Assembly (NCBI GenBank): GCA_947503925.1 | Contig: CANNFQ010000001.1 | Location: 496,001-560,000 of the forward strand | DNA length: 64,000 nt | Source: an uncultured Paracoccaceae bacterium | GTDB taxonomy: Bacteria; Pseudomonadota; Alphaproteobacteria; Rhodobacterales; Rhodobacteraceae | Reading direction: 5' to 3' | Shown: in pieces, positions 52,251 through 60,046 of the stretch | How positions within the stretch are numbered: position 1 is the first letter of the stretch | Layout: the number at the start of each line of letters is the position of its first letter | Made by a program: the position numbers and the translations under genes | Notes under the pieces: generated by a model | Seen by the model: the letters and a program-made list of their open reading frames with translations, nothing else | Databases searched by the model: none | What the model was told of the DNA's origin: nothing

Positions 52251-53281
52251 TGAAATCGATTGTCATTCATGGCCCCAAGGATTTGCGTGTTGAAGAACAG
52301 CAGGCCACTGCCCCCGGACCGGATCAGGTGCAGATCACTATGGCCGCGGGGGGGATTTGCGGGTCTGATTTGCATTACTATAATCATGGCGGTTTTGGCA
52401 CGATCAAGCTGCGCGAACCGATGGTTCTGGGTCACGAGGTTGCTGGTCATGTCACGGCGCTGGGGCCGGGTGTTGCCGGGTTTGAGATTGGTCAGTTGGT
52501 TGCGATTTCACCGTCACGTCCTTGTCATGGTTGCAAATTTTGCCTGTCTGGGATGCAGAACCAATGCTTGAACATGCGCTTTTATGGCTCTGCCATGCCG
52601 TTCCCGCATATTCAGGGCGCATTTCGGCAGGTGCTGAATGCGGATGCGAGCCAATGCGCGATTGCTGATGGGCTGACCGCGGGCGAGGCGGCGATGGCGG
52701 AGCCGCTGGCCGTTTGCCTGCATGCGACGCGCCGTGTTGGAAACATGGTTGGCAAATCCGTTCTGGTCACCGGTTGCGGCCCGATTGGCATTCTGTCGAT
52801 CCTCTGCGCGCGCCGCGCAGGCGCGGATTTTATCGTGGCAACGGATCTGTCTGATTTCACGCTGGGCATGGCCCGCGCTGCGGGTGCCAATCTGACCGTC
52901 AATATGGGGCAGGACCCTGATGGGTTGGGTCAGTTTACGGCGGAAAAGGGGGTGTTTGACGTCCTTTACGAATGTTCTGGCGCTGCCCCTGCCTTGGCCG
53001 CTGGTATCCATGCGATGCGTCCGGGTGGCACCATCATGCAACTGGGGCTGGGCGGCGATATGACCCTGCCGATGATGGCGATCACGGCCAAGGAATTGTC
53101 GCTGAAAGGGTCGTTCCGGTTTCACGAGGAGTTCGATATCGGGGTCAGTTTGATGCAGCAGGGGTTGATCGATTTGAAGCCGTTGATCACCCATACGGTG
53201 GGTCTGGATGATGCCGTAGCCGGGTTTGAAATTGCGTCGGACCGCAGCCAGGCGATGAAGGCCCAGATCAGCTTTGCCTGA
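52250..53281 (+). CDS. idnD: L-idonate 5-dehydrogenase-like zinc alcohol dehydrogenase
   Basis: A 343-residue MDR enzyme. Catalytic zinc ligands: Cys in GGICGSDLHYYNHGG near 37 and His/Glu in VLGHEVAGHV near 62. Structural zinc: the four Cys of CHGCKFCLSGMQNQC near 92. NAD-binding GCGPIGILSILCARRAGADF near 171. The overall pattern is that of L-idonate 5-dehydrogenase, which oxidises L-idonate to 5-ketogluconate, the substrate of the idnO-like enzyme. Its 3' end overlaps the convergent dehydrogenase by 14 bp. Confidence 0.85.
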   Translation: MKSIVIHGPKDLRVEEQQATAPGPDQVQITMAAGGICGSDLHYYNHGGFGTIKLREPMVLGHEVAGHVTALGPGVAGFEIGQLVAISPSRPCHGCKFCLSGMQNQCLNMRFYGSAMPFPHIQGAFRQVLNADASQCAIADGLTAGEAAMAEPLAVCLHATRRVGNMVGKSVLVTGCGPIGILSILCARRAGADFIVATDLSDFTLGMARAAGANLTVNMGQDPDGLGQFTAEKGVFDVLYECSGAAPALAAGIHAMRPGGTIMQLGLGGDMTLPMMAITAKELSLKGSFRFHEEFDIGVSLMQQGLIDLKPLITHTVGLDDAVAGFEIASDRSQAMKAQISFA

Positions 53282-54125
53282 CCTTTAGCCACTCATAATA
53301 GGCGGCGTGGTCTTTTTCGCCGCCATTGTGGTTTTCAACAAGATCCCGAAAACCGGCAGTAATCGTTTGTGACAATGGCAGGTCGAGGTCAGCGGTCTTG
53401 GCTAACGCCAGCGCATTGTCGAGGTCTTTCAATTGTGCGACGGACCGCCCGCCGGGTGTGAAATCCCCGGTCACCATGCGCGCGCCATGCAGATCAAGGA
53501 TCCGGCTATCTGCAAAACCGCCGCTCAATGCGTCGCGCAGGGTGGCCGGATCGCAACCGCCAGCCTCGGCTAGCCGGAACGCCTCTGCCACGGCCCCGAT
53601 GGTGATCCCGACGATCAGTTGATTGGCCAGTTTGGCGGTCTGGCCAGCCCCCACGTCCCCCAGCAAGGTTGCGCGCCCGAGCTGGTCGAAAACCGGCTTG
53701 GCCCTTGCAAAGTCAGCCTGATCACCCCCAACCAGAATGGCAAGCGATCCAGTCTCCGCCCCGACCACCCCGCCAGAGACGGGGGCATCAAGATAGAACA
53801 ATCCATGCCTGCCCGCCTGCTGCGCCAGATCCTGATCTGTTTCCGGATCGACCGAGCCCATATCGATGACCAGCGCTTTGTGCGTTATCGCGTCAAAGGT
53901 TGCCTCGTTGAGGACAGCGCGCGTTGCGGGCCCGTCAAGCAACATTGTGATGATGATGTCGGCGTTCTGCACCGCGCGGGCAGGGTTGCTTGCCATGGTG
54001 CAGATATCGGCGAGGCTGGCCATTCTGGCGGCGCTGCGGTTCCAGATTGTGACATCAAAATGCGCGGCAAGGCGGCGCGCCATAGGCGCCCCCATCAGCC
54101 CTGTCCCCAGAACGGCGACTTTCAC
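53268..54125 (-). CDS. Beta-hydroxyacid dehydrogenase (3-HIBDH/GarR family), copy 2
   Basis: A 285-residue paralogue of the enzyme at 49448-50332: Rossmann VLGTGLMGAPMARRLAAHF near 5, DAPVSGGVVGAETGSLAILV near 113, catalytic Lys in VGAGQTAKLANQLIVGI near 163. The ending GEKDHAAYYEWLKVRQS is family-typical. Overlaps the downstream GlcG-like stop side by ATGA-type coupling at 54122-54125. Two such enzymes in one cluster suggests different acids or cofactors. Confidence 0.88.
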   Translation of the reverse strand: MKVAVLGTGLMGAPMARRLAAHFDVTIWNRSAARMASLADICTMASNPARAVQNADIIITMLLDGPATRAVLNEATFDAITHKALVIDMGSVDPETDQDLAQQAGRHGLFYLDAPVSGGVVGAETGSLAILVGGDQADFARAKPVFDQLGRATLLGDVGAGQTAKLANQLIVGITIGAVAEAFRLAEAGGCDPATLRDALSGGFADSRILDLHGARMVTGDFTPGGRSVAQLKDLDNALALAKTADLDLPLSQTITAGFRDLVENHNGGEKDHAAYYEWLKVRQS

Positions 54126-54538
54126 CGTGTTGCCTCGATGGCGTCCAGCGCGGCCTCGGCCACAGCGATATCTTGCGCGCCGGTGCCGGAACCCACGCCG
54201 ATCCCGCCCAGTAGGTTGCCGTTAACGATGATCGGCAACCCGCCCGGCAGGCCGGTGACCGTCCCATCGGTTGCGGCGGCGATGGCAGGGCGCACAGATT
54301 CCGGGATTTGCGTTGATGCTGCACCGATGGAGGCCGCTGTCAGCGCCTTGGCCCGGGCCGATTTGCGGCTGAGGAATTTCGCGCCGGTCATGCGAAGCTC
54401 TGCAATCAACTCCCCGCTTGCATCCGCAATGACGATGCATTGCGGTTGCCCCAGTTCATCGGCCTTTGCGACAGCTGCCGCCAGCATCTGCATCGCGCCC
54501 GTATGGGTCAGCGTCCTGGTATCCTGGGTTGCTTGCAT
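54122..54538 (-). CDS. GlcG/HbpS-family (DUF336) protein
   Basis: A 138-residue single-domain protein: MLAAAVAKADELGQPQCIVI near 19, SRKSARAKALTAASIGAAST near 58, and the Gly-rich VTGLPGGLPIIVNGNLLGGI near 94. Family members (GlcG, HbpS) bind haem or cobalamin-like ligands or act as accessory proteins in glycolate and diol pathways, often of unknown role. It is the first gene of a two-gene leftward operon whose promoter holds operator C. Confidence 0.85.
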   Translation of the reverse strand: MQATQDTRTLTHTGAMQMLAAAVAKADELGQPQCIVIADASGELIAELRMTGAKFLSRKSARAKALTAASIGAASTQIPESVRPAIAAATDGTVTGLPGGLPIIVNGNLLGGIGVGSGTGAQDIAVAEAALDAIEATR

Positions 54539-54568
54539 GTCGCCATCCTTTCGGTTTGACGCGTAGAA

Positions 54569-54584
54569 TAGTTAACGATAACAT
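54569..54584. promoter_or_regulatory. Operator C, imperfect copy of the cluster operator
   Basis: TAGTTAACGATAACAT matches 13 of 16 positions of sites A and B, keeping CGATAACAT exactly. It lies between the divergent GlcG-like and gluconolactonase genes, 27 bp before the latter's start. Confidence 0.72.
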
Positions 54585-54610
54585 TTTGTATAGGGCGGGA
54601 GGCCAATCAG

Positions 54611-55510
54611 ATGTCATTTTTCGAAATCATTGACCCGGTATTTGGGCGCTACGTTCTTGGCAATGCGCCGGTCAAGCAACTGGCCACCGGGTTTGACTGG
54701 GTCGAAGGGCCGGTTTGGTTTGGCGATGCCAATTGTTTGCTTTTCTCGGACATCCCCAACAACAGGATTATGCGCTGGTCGCCAGATACCGGCGTGTCGA
54801 TCTATCGCGCCCCGTCGCATTTCGCCAATGGCCAGACCCGTGATCGTGAGGGCCGGTTGATCACTTGCGAACATGGCACACGGCGCGTGACGCGGACGGA
54901 GCTGGACGGGCATATCACCGTTATTGCGGATCAGTTTGACGGTAAGCCATTGAATTCGCCTAATGATGTTGTGGTCAAATCAGATGGCACAATTTGGTTT
55001 TCTGATCCGCATTACGGCATCATGACGAATTATGAGGGGTTCAAGGCTGAACAGGAAAACCCTTGTGTTGTCTATTGCTTTGACCCCAGGGATGACAGCC
55101 TGACCCCGGTGGTGACCGATATGAATTGCCCGAACGGGCTGGCGTTTTCGGCGGATGAGAGCCAGTTATATGTCGCGGATACGGGCCGCATGTTTGAGGA
55201 TGATCCGCAACATATGCGGGTCTATCCGGTGGCTGACGACAATAGCGTCGGCGAGGGCGCGCATTTTCACAAGATCGATCCCGGTGTTTCGGATGGTTTT
55301 CGCGTGGATGTGGATGGCAATGTCTGGTCGTCGGCCGCGGATGGCGTGCATTGCATTTCGCCTGAGGGCAAGCTGCTGGGTAAGATCATCGTGCCGGAAC
55401 TGGTGTCGAATGTCTGTTTCGGCGGGCGGGCCAAGCATGAGCTTTACATCACGGCGACGACCAGCCTTTACCGCGTGACGCTGGTTACAAACGGGTTGCA
55501 GACGCCCTAG
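54611..55510 (+). CDS. SMP-30/gluconolactonase-family lactonase
   Basis: A 299-residue six-bladed propeller enzyme. Metal-site residues: Glu in DWVEGPVWFGD near 31, Asn in LNSPNDVVVKSDGTIWFSDP near 117, Asn in MNCPNGLAFSADESQLYVAD near 176 and Asp in GVSDGFRVDVDGNVWSS near 227. It opens a sugar lactone to the acid, which suits a pathway running from an aldose through lactone to gluconate-type acids. GGCGGGAGG precedes the start. Overlaps the convergent VOC gene by 4 bp. Confidence 0.9.
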   Translation: MSFFEIIDPVFGRYVLGNAPVKQLATGFDWVEGPVWFGDANCLLFSDIPNNRIMRWSPDTGVSIYRAPSHFANGQTRDREGRLITCEHGTRRVTRTELDGHITVIADQFDGKPLNSPNDVVVKSDGTIWFSDPHYGIMTNYEGFKAEQENPCVVYCFDPRDDSLTPVVTDMNCPNGLAFSADESQLYVADTGRMFEDDPQHMRVYPVADDNSVGEGAHFHKIDPGVSDGFRVDVDGNVWSSAADGVHCISPEGKLLGKIIVPELVSNVCFGGRAKHELYITATTSLYRVTLVTNGLQTP

Positions 55511-55929
55511 CTGGCGAACAACGCTGCGCGGTCCGCGAAGGCTTTGAATTCGATTGCGTTGCCTGACGGGTCGCGCACGAACATGGTGGCCTGTTCGCCC
55601 GGTTCGCCCCGCATCCGGTGTTTGGGGCGCATGATCCAGTTGATGCTGTCATCCGCGCTGAGCCGTGCCGCCAGATCATCGAAGGTGGCCGTATCCAGCA
55701 CGACCCCGAAATGCGGGATGGGCACGGTATCACCATCGACCGCCCCGGATGCCGTGGCCGCATTGTCTGATGGCTGATGCAGATGGGCCGACATCTGGTG
55801 CCCGAAAAGGCTGAAATCCAGCCATTTTCCGACGCTTTCGCGCCCCGGTGCGCAGCCCAGCTTGTCGATATAGAAAGTCCGCGTTGCATCAAGGTCGGTG
55901 ACGGGGAAAGCGAGGTGGAAGGGGTGCAT
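55507..55929 (-). CDS. VOC-family (glyoxalase-like) protein
   Basis: A 140-residue protein of two beta-alpha-beta-beta-beta units: HLAFPVTDLDATRTFYIDKL near 4 (metal-ligand His5) and IPHFGVVLDTATFDDLAARL, then ATMFVRDPSGNAIEFKAFAD near 113 (ligand Glu near 127). ATG 55929 has AAAGGA 9 bp upstream. Could be a dioxygenase, epimerase or isomerase acting on small acids; the family does not decide. Convergent with the gluconolactonase gene. Confidence 0.85.
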   Translation of the reverse strand: MHPFHLAFPVTDLDATRTFYIDKLGCAPGRESVGKWLDFSLFGHQMSAHLHQPSDNAATASGAVDGDTVPIPHFGVVLDTATFDDLAARLSADDSINWIMRPKHRMRGEPGEQATMFVRDPSGNAIEFKAFADRAALFAS

Positions 55930-55952
55930 GTGTTGTTCCTTTGTCATGCGGA

Positions 55953-56681
55953 TCAGGGCATGCGCAGCGCGCCATCCAGCCGGATGGTCGTGCCGTTCAG
56001 ATAGTCGCATTCCACGATGAAACGCGCCAGCGCTGCAAATTCAGATGGTTCGCCCAGACGTGCAGGGTAGATGACGTCGGCGGCGAGGCCGTCCATGACC
56101 TCTTGCCCCAGGCTTTCCAACATTGGTGTCCGAAAGATGCCCGGTGCGATGGCCATGACCCGGATGCCGTTGCGGGCCAGATCGCGTGCCATAGGGAGTG
56201 ACAGGCCCGCAATCCCGGCCTTGGAGGCAGCATAGGCTGTCTGACCCTTTTGGCCGTCGAACGCCGCGACGGAGGCGGTGTTGATGATCACGCTGCCTGC
56301 GTCCATCCGGGCTGCTGCAAGCCGGGCCACGTTGAATGTGCCGTTGAGATTGATGTTGATGGTCCGGTTGAAGCTGGCTTGGGTATGCGGCCCGTCGCGC
56401 CCCAGCGTTTTTTCGGCTGTGGCGATGCCTGCGCAGTTGATCGCGGTATTCAGCCCGCCCATTGCGTCGATGGCATTGTCGAGGGCATTGGTGATGCTGT
56501 CTTCATCGGTCACATCAACCTGGGCGAAGTAGGCGCCGATATCGTTAGCATAGGCGGCGCCCTTGGGGTTCTGGTCAAAGATCGTTACCAGCGCACCGGC
56601 GTCGATCAGTCCCTTTGCTGCGGCGGCGCCAAGGCCAGAGGCGCCGCCGGTGACGATTGCTTTGGTTTGTGTGATGTCCAT
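55953..56681 (-). CDS. SDR, 3-hydroxyacyl-CoA dehydrogenase type 2-like
   Basis: A 242-residue classical SDR: VTGGASGLGAAAAKGLIDAG near 11, NCAGIATAEKTLGRDGPHTQ near 83, catalytic Ser in VIINTASVAAFD and Tyr/Lys in QTAYAASKAGIAGL near 150. The long loop after NCAG with TLGRDGPH is typical of the HSD17B10/2-methyl-3-hydroxybutyryl-CoA dehydrogenase group. It precedes the VOC gene by 23 bp. A role outside sugar-acid catabolism is possible. Confidence 0.85.
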   Translation of the reverse strand: MDITQTKAIVTGGASGLGAAAAKGLIDAGALVTIFDQNPKGAAYANDIGAYFAQVDVTDEDSITNALDNAIDAMGGLNTAINCAGIATAEKTLGRDGPHTQASFNRTININLNGTFNVARLAAARMDAGSVIINTASVAAFDGQKGQTAYAASKAGIAGLSLPMARDLARNGIRVMAIAPGIFRTPMLESLGQEVMDGLAADVIYPARLGEPSEFAALARFIVECDYLNGTTIRLDGALRMP

Positions 56682-56747
56682 GACGGCTCCGATCCCATTT
56701 GCGCGCAGCCTGTATCAGGCAGGCACAAATGGGAAGGGGGTGCAGTA

Positions 56748-57728
56748 TCAATCAGCCTCGCCGCCGATTGTGCCGCCTTCATTCGCGATGAACCCGCCGG
56801 ACGCGATATAATCGAGCGTGTTGCCGTCAGCATCGGTTGTCGACAGGTCCAGCCCTGCAATCCCTGCCAGTTCTTCACCATTGGGTCCGTGGAAGGCCCC
56901 GCCGATGTTGGAGTTGGAGGTGCAGGTCAGCCCGTCGCTGCAAGAGACCAGTTCCAGTTCAGTGCCAAAGCCGTTGCCGATGATCTGTGCATCAACGACG
57001 TCGAAATCAAAGTCCAGCCCGGATTCGTCGAGTGTGACGTTGGTTGTGCCTGAAATCTGTTCGCTGGCGAAATCGGCGATGATTTCTACATCACCACTAA
57101 AGAAGGCCTCGGAAACAAAGGATTCACCGCCATTTGTCACCTCTGTGCCAAATCCCGAGATGTCTCCGCTATAGGTGACCTGGCCGGTGAGTGCCTGGAT
57201 CACCTCTGGGTTGGTTTCGAGCCCGACGACGAAGACGGCTTCTGTCTGCTCGCCTTCTTCAGGATATCCAAAGAGCGACCGGACCGTTGAAAAGTCGCCT
57301 TCAAAGAAATTATCGACGCTGAGGTTTGATCCGTCCAGCCGTTCACCATCGCCATCCACAAAGGCCACGGTCTCGCCACCGATGGTGGCGGTCAATGTTT
57401 CGTCGTCGATGTCCTCCATGTTGATGGTTTCGGTGGTCACTTCAAGCCGTACCTCGCCCGTTTGCGCATCGGTGATGTGGCGGACCATGCGCACGCTGAG
57501 CGTTTGGCCATTTGTATCGGTGAGAGCGGAATGGGCGGCTGCAAATCCCAACCCGTTTCCGCCCTGATCCGTGCTTTCGGTGCCGGAGGTGAATGGGTTT
57601 TGCGGGGCAACATCGCCCGCCGCGACAGGGTCGTCTGCGCCGTCACTCCCACCGCCGCCGCCATAGCTGCATGCACCAAGCCCGCAAATCAGGCCGCTGA
57701 GAAGAATGCTTTTTGAAAATGTGATCAT
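56748..57728 (-). CDS. TbpB-like surface lipoprotein
   Basis: A 326-residue lipoprotein: signal MITFSKSILLSGLICGLGAC with Cys20, then a Gly-rich tether (SYGGGGGSDG). The mature part is acidic and beta-rich, and its end reads SNIGGAFHGPNGEELAGIAG followed by IASGGFIANEGG, the GxFxGpxgxExxG motif of the C-terminal barrel of transferrin-binding-protein-B-like and Slam-dependent surface lipoproteins. Ligand unknown. The next gene on the same strand upstream is an outer-membrane barrel, a possible export or receptor partner. Confidence 0.72.
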   Translation of the reverse strand: MITFSKSILLSGLICGLGACSYGGGGGSDGADDPVAAGDVAPQNPFTSGTESTDQGGNGLGFAAAHSALTDTNGQTLSVRMVRHITDAQTGEVRLEVTTETINMEDIDDETLTATIGGETVAFVDGDGERLDGSNLSVDNFFEGDFSTVRSLFGYPEEGEQTEAVFVVGLETNPEVIQALTGQVTYSGDISGFGTEVTNGGESFVSEAFFSGDVEIIADFASEQISGTTNVTLDESGLDFDFDVVDAQIIGNGFGTELELVSCSDGLTCTSNSNIGGAFHGPNGEELAGIAGLDLSTTDADGNTLDYIASGGFIANEGGTIGGEAD

Positions 57729-57861
57729 TTTGTATTTCCTCTGTTGAAAATGCCCTTGTGGCCACCGTGGCCGGGGATTTCAGAGGGAATACGCACCGGG
57801 GTTTCGATCTATTCCCGGCCGGTTCGATTTTTTTCGCAAGTGGGTGTTTATGGGTCGAAGA

Positions 57862-57897
57862 AAGCCGCCTGATCGTTACGATCTGATCAGGCGGCTT
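57862..57897 (-). terminator. Strong terminator after the outer-membrane barrel gene
   Basis: AAGCCGCCTGATC (57862-57874) pairs perfectly with GATCAGGCGGCTT (57885-57897), a 13-bp stem with a 10-nt loop. Read leftward it is followed by TCTTCG, and it lies 16 bp past the barrel gene's stop. The lipoprotein gene therefore has its own promoter. Confidence 0.8.
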
Positions 57898-57912
57898 GTG
57901 ATGTTTTCGTCT

Positions 57913-58962
57913 TTAGAACCAGAGGGTTACGCCCAGGTCGGCGCCGTAGGATTCGAAGTTATCCTGTCCGATACCGTCACCAAAGACCATTGCAGAGATT
58001 GACCACGCATCGCCCTGAAAAAGTTCAATCCCAAGATCAAGCCGCCCGCGCAGGTCGTCTGGAACTTCCTCACCTGCCGCGTCGCCAAATCCGATAATAC
58101 CGCTGGCGCCCAGAATGACGTTGCCGTCAGAGCTGCCCATGGTGATCGGGATTAGCCAGGTTGCCCCCAGATCGGCCTGCCCATAGCGGATGGTCTTTTC
58201 TTCGACGGGCACGGCGTTGAGCGTGTAGGCGTCCATCTTGTCTTCGAACCAGCCGACCGACGCATGTGGGATAATCAAATGCCCGTTATCCAATTGTGTT
58301 TGTTTGGACACCTGCGCTGCGGCCAGCCAGCGTGTGCTGTCGACATCGTCGACCCGGTCACCGCTGCCGCTGACATCTGTTGATGATTTCCCGCCCAGAA
58401 GCCGGGCGTCAAAGGCCAGATCGCCACTGATATAGATGGCATAAGCCCCGGCCATGAAGCCCGTTGCGTCAAAGCTGGTGCCGCTGGGCCCGTCCTGATA
58501 GGCAAAGTCGCTTTGCAGCATGACCCCAAAAATGCTGGTATCCGTGAAATAAAGATCGCCGCCAACCGTGGCGATCCCCTGATCCAGTTCGGCCCCGTCC
58601 AGTTCAGACTGCCGTGCTGATAATGTCACCCAAAGCGGGCCAGAGAAACCTTCGGTATCCGCAACACCGCCCGCCTGACTGGCATAGATGCCGTAGCTTT
58701 GCGCGCTGCGCCGGTTTTGCAGATCGGGTTGGTTGGACAGGATCGCCGCTGCGCGCCCGCCTAGAAAACAGTTATTGGCCCCATCGGCCAGTTCCGTTGG
58801 TTCACCGATAATGACCGGCCCTTCGCCATCAGGATCGTCCGGGTCGCGGGGGTCATTGACGGGTGTAATGGTCTGGCAGGCGTCTTGCGCCATGGTCGTT
58901 GATGGCGTCCAGATGCCAAGGACAAGTGATGTTGCGATTATGTTTTTTAGAAATGATGACAT
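57913..58962 (-). CDS. Outer-membrane beta-barrel protein, autotransporter-barrel-like
   Basis: A 349-residue protein: Sec signal SSFLKNIIATSLVLGIW cleaved near TMAQ-DA, a short Pro/Asp linker (NDPRDPDDPDGEG), then repeated amphipathic strands (GPLWVTLSARQSELDGAELD, VGGDLYFTDTSIFGVMLQSD, RWLAAAQVSKQTQLDNGH) to the last strand LGVTLWF with C-terminal Phe, the BAM recognition signal. The barrel is about 265 residues, near autotransporter-barrel size, but there is no passenger. ATG 58962 has GGGGA 6 bp upstream. Transports or displays an unknown substrate. Confidence 0.7.
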   Translation of the reverse strand: MSSFLKNIIATSLVLGIWTPSTTMAQDACQTITPVNDPRDPDDPDGEGPVIIGEPTELADGANNCFLGGRAAAILSNQPDLQNRRSAQSYGIYASQAGGVADTEGFSGPLWVTLSARQSELDGAELDQGIATVGGDLYFTDTSIFGVMLQSDFAYQDGPSGTSFDATGFMAGAYAIYISGDLAFDARLLGGKSSTDVSGSGDRVDDVDSTRWLAAAQVSKQTQLDNGHLIIPHASVGWFEDKMDAYTLNAVPVEEKTIRYGQADLGATWLIPITMGSSDGNVILGASGIIGFGDAAGEEVPDDLRGRLDLGIELFQGDAWSISAMVFGDGIGQDNFESYGADLGVTLWF

Positions 58963-59077
58963 GATATTCCCCATAATTGTGGTGGGGTGATTGTTTCGCA
59001 AAAACGGACAAAGATCAATTTGTGCTTTTGGTAAGCTGGCGCATAGCGACAATTCGGTAACCCCGTATGCGGGCTGA

Positions 59078-59896
59078 TTAGGTCGTTTTTTCTGCGGCTT
59101 TTACCTGATCCCACAGCCCGTCCATTTCGGCCAAATCGCTGTCTGCGGGTGTTTTGCCCTTGGCGGCAAGCGCGTCTTCGACCGCGTTGAACCGCCGGGT
59201 GAATTTCGCGTTGGTGCCGCGCAATGCGGCTTCGGGATCGATGTCCAGATGCCGGGCGAGGTTGGCCACAACAAAAAGCAGATCGCCGAATTCTTCCTCA
59301 ACCTCTGTCTGGGTCATGGTGTCGCGTGCTTCGACCAGTTCGCCCGCTTCTTCAATGATCTTGTCGATAACGTTGCTGGTATCCGGCCAGTCAAAGCCCA
59401 CCCGCGCTGCCCGTTTTTGCAATTTGACCGCCCTTGTCAGGGCGGGCAGGCCGCTGGCCACCCCATCAAGTGCTCGGGCTTGCGCCTTGTCCGCCCGTTC
59501 GGCGGCTTTGATCCTTTCCCAGTCGGCGGTTTGTTGTTCGGCGGATTTATCGCGCGATTCGTCGCCAAAGACATGCGGGTGACGTGCGACCATCTTATCC
59601 GCGATGGCCTTGACCACGCTGTCAAAGGTGAAGTGCCCGGCCTCTGATCCCATCTGGGTGTGATAGACCGTCTGCAATAGTAGATCGCCCACTTCCCCCT
59701 CCAATTCGTCCCAGTCACTGCGGGCGATGGCGTCCGCCACCTCGTAAGCCTCTTCGATTGTGTAGGGGGCGATGGAGTTGAAATCCTGTTCGATGTCCCA
59801 TGGGCAGCCGGTATCGGGGTCGCGCAGCCGCCGCATGATTTCCAGCAAGCGCGGCATGCCGCCATTCGGGTCGTGGATCAGGGGATCGTTTGTCAT
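59078..59896 (-). CDS. mazG: Nucleoside triphosphate pyrophosphohydrolase
   Basis: A 272-residue housekeeping NTP pyrophosphatase with two MazG repeats. First: CPWDIEQDFNSIAPYTIEEA near 31 with EEAYEVADAI and EGEVGDLLLQTVYH (Mg-binding Glu/Asp). Second: KIIEEAGELVEARD and EEFGDLLFVVANLARHLDID. It cleans aberrant dNTPs and can lower ppGpp. ATG 59896 (MTNDPLIHDPNGG) is the family start; the longer frame adds 25 unrelated residues. Confidence 0.93.
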   Translation of the reverse strand: MTNDPLIHDPNGGMPRLLEIMRRLRDPDTGCPWDIEQDFNSIAPYTIEEAYEVADAIARSDWDELEGEVGDLLLQTVYHTQMGSEAGHFTFDSVVKAIADKMVARHPHVFGDESRDKSAEQQTADWERIKAAERADKAQARALDGVASGLPALTRAVKLQKRAARVGFDWPDTSNVIDKIIEEAGELVEARDTMTQTEVEEEFGDLLFVVANLARHLDIDPEAALRGTNAKFTRRFNAVEDALAAKGKTPADSDLAEMDGLWDQVKAAEKTT

Positions 59897-60046
59897 GGGG
59901 CCTCGCTTTGGTTGGGCGCACGCTAGCGAAACCCGCAGGCGGGGCCAAGGGGCGGGGAATTGTTGGGGCAAGCTGCTTGGCCCATTGCGTAATTTCGCAA
60001 GTTGCGGTCAAGTGGCGCTGTTATCATTTGTCCCAGGAGCGTCCCG

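Noticed and set aside
52514..53194. 226-codon frame antisense to idnD
   Set aside because: Opposite strand of conserved zinc-enzyme sequence; no independent evidence.
56250..57053. 267-codon Gly/Val-rich frame opposite the SDR and lipoprotein genes
   Set aside because: Spans two real genes and the gap between them; composition is that of a shadow frame.
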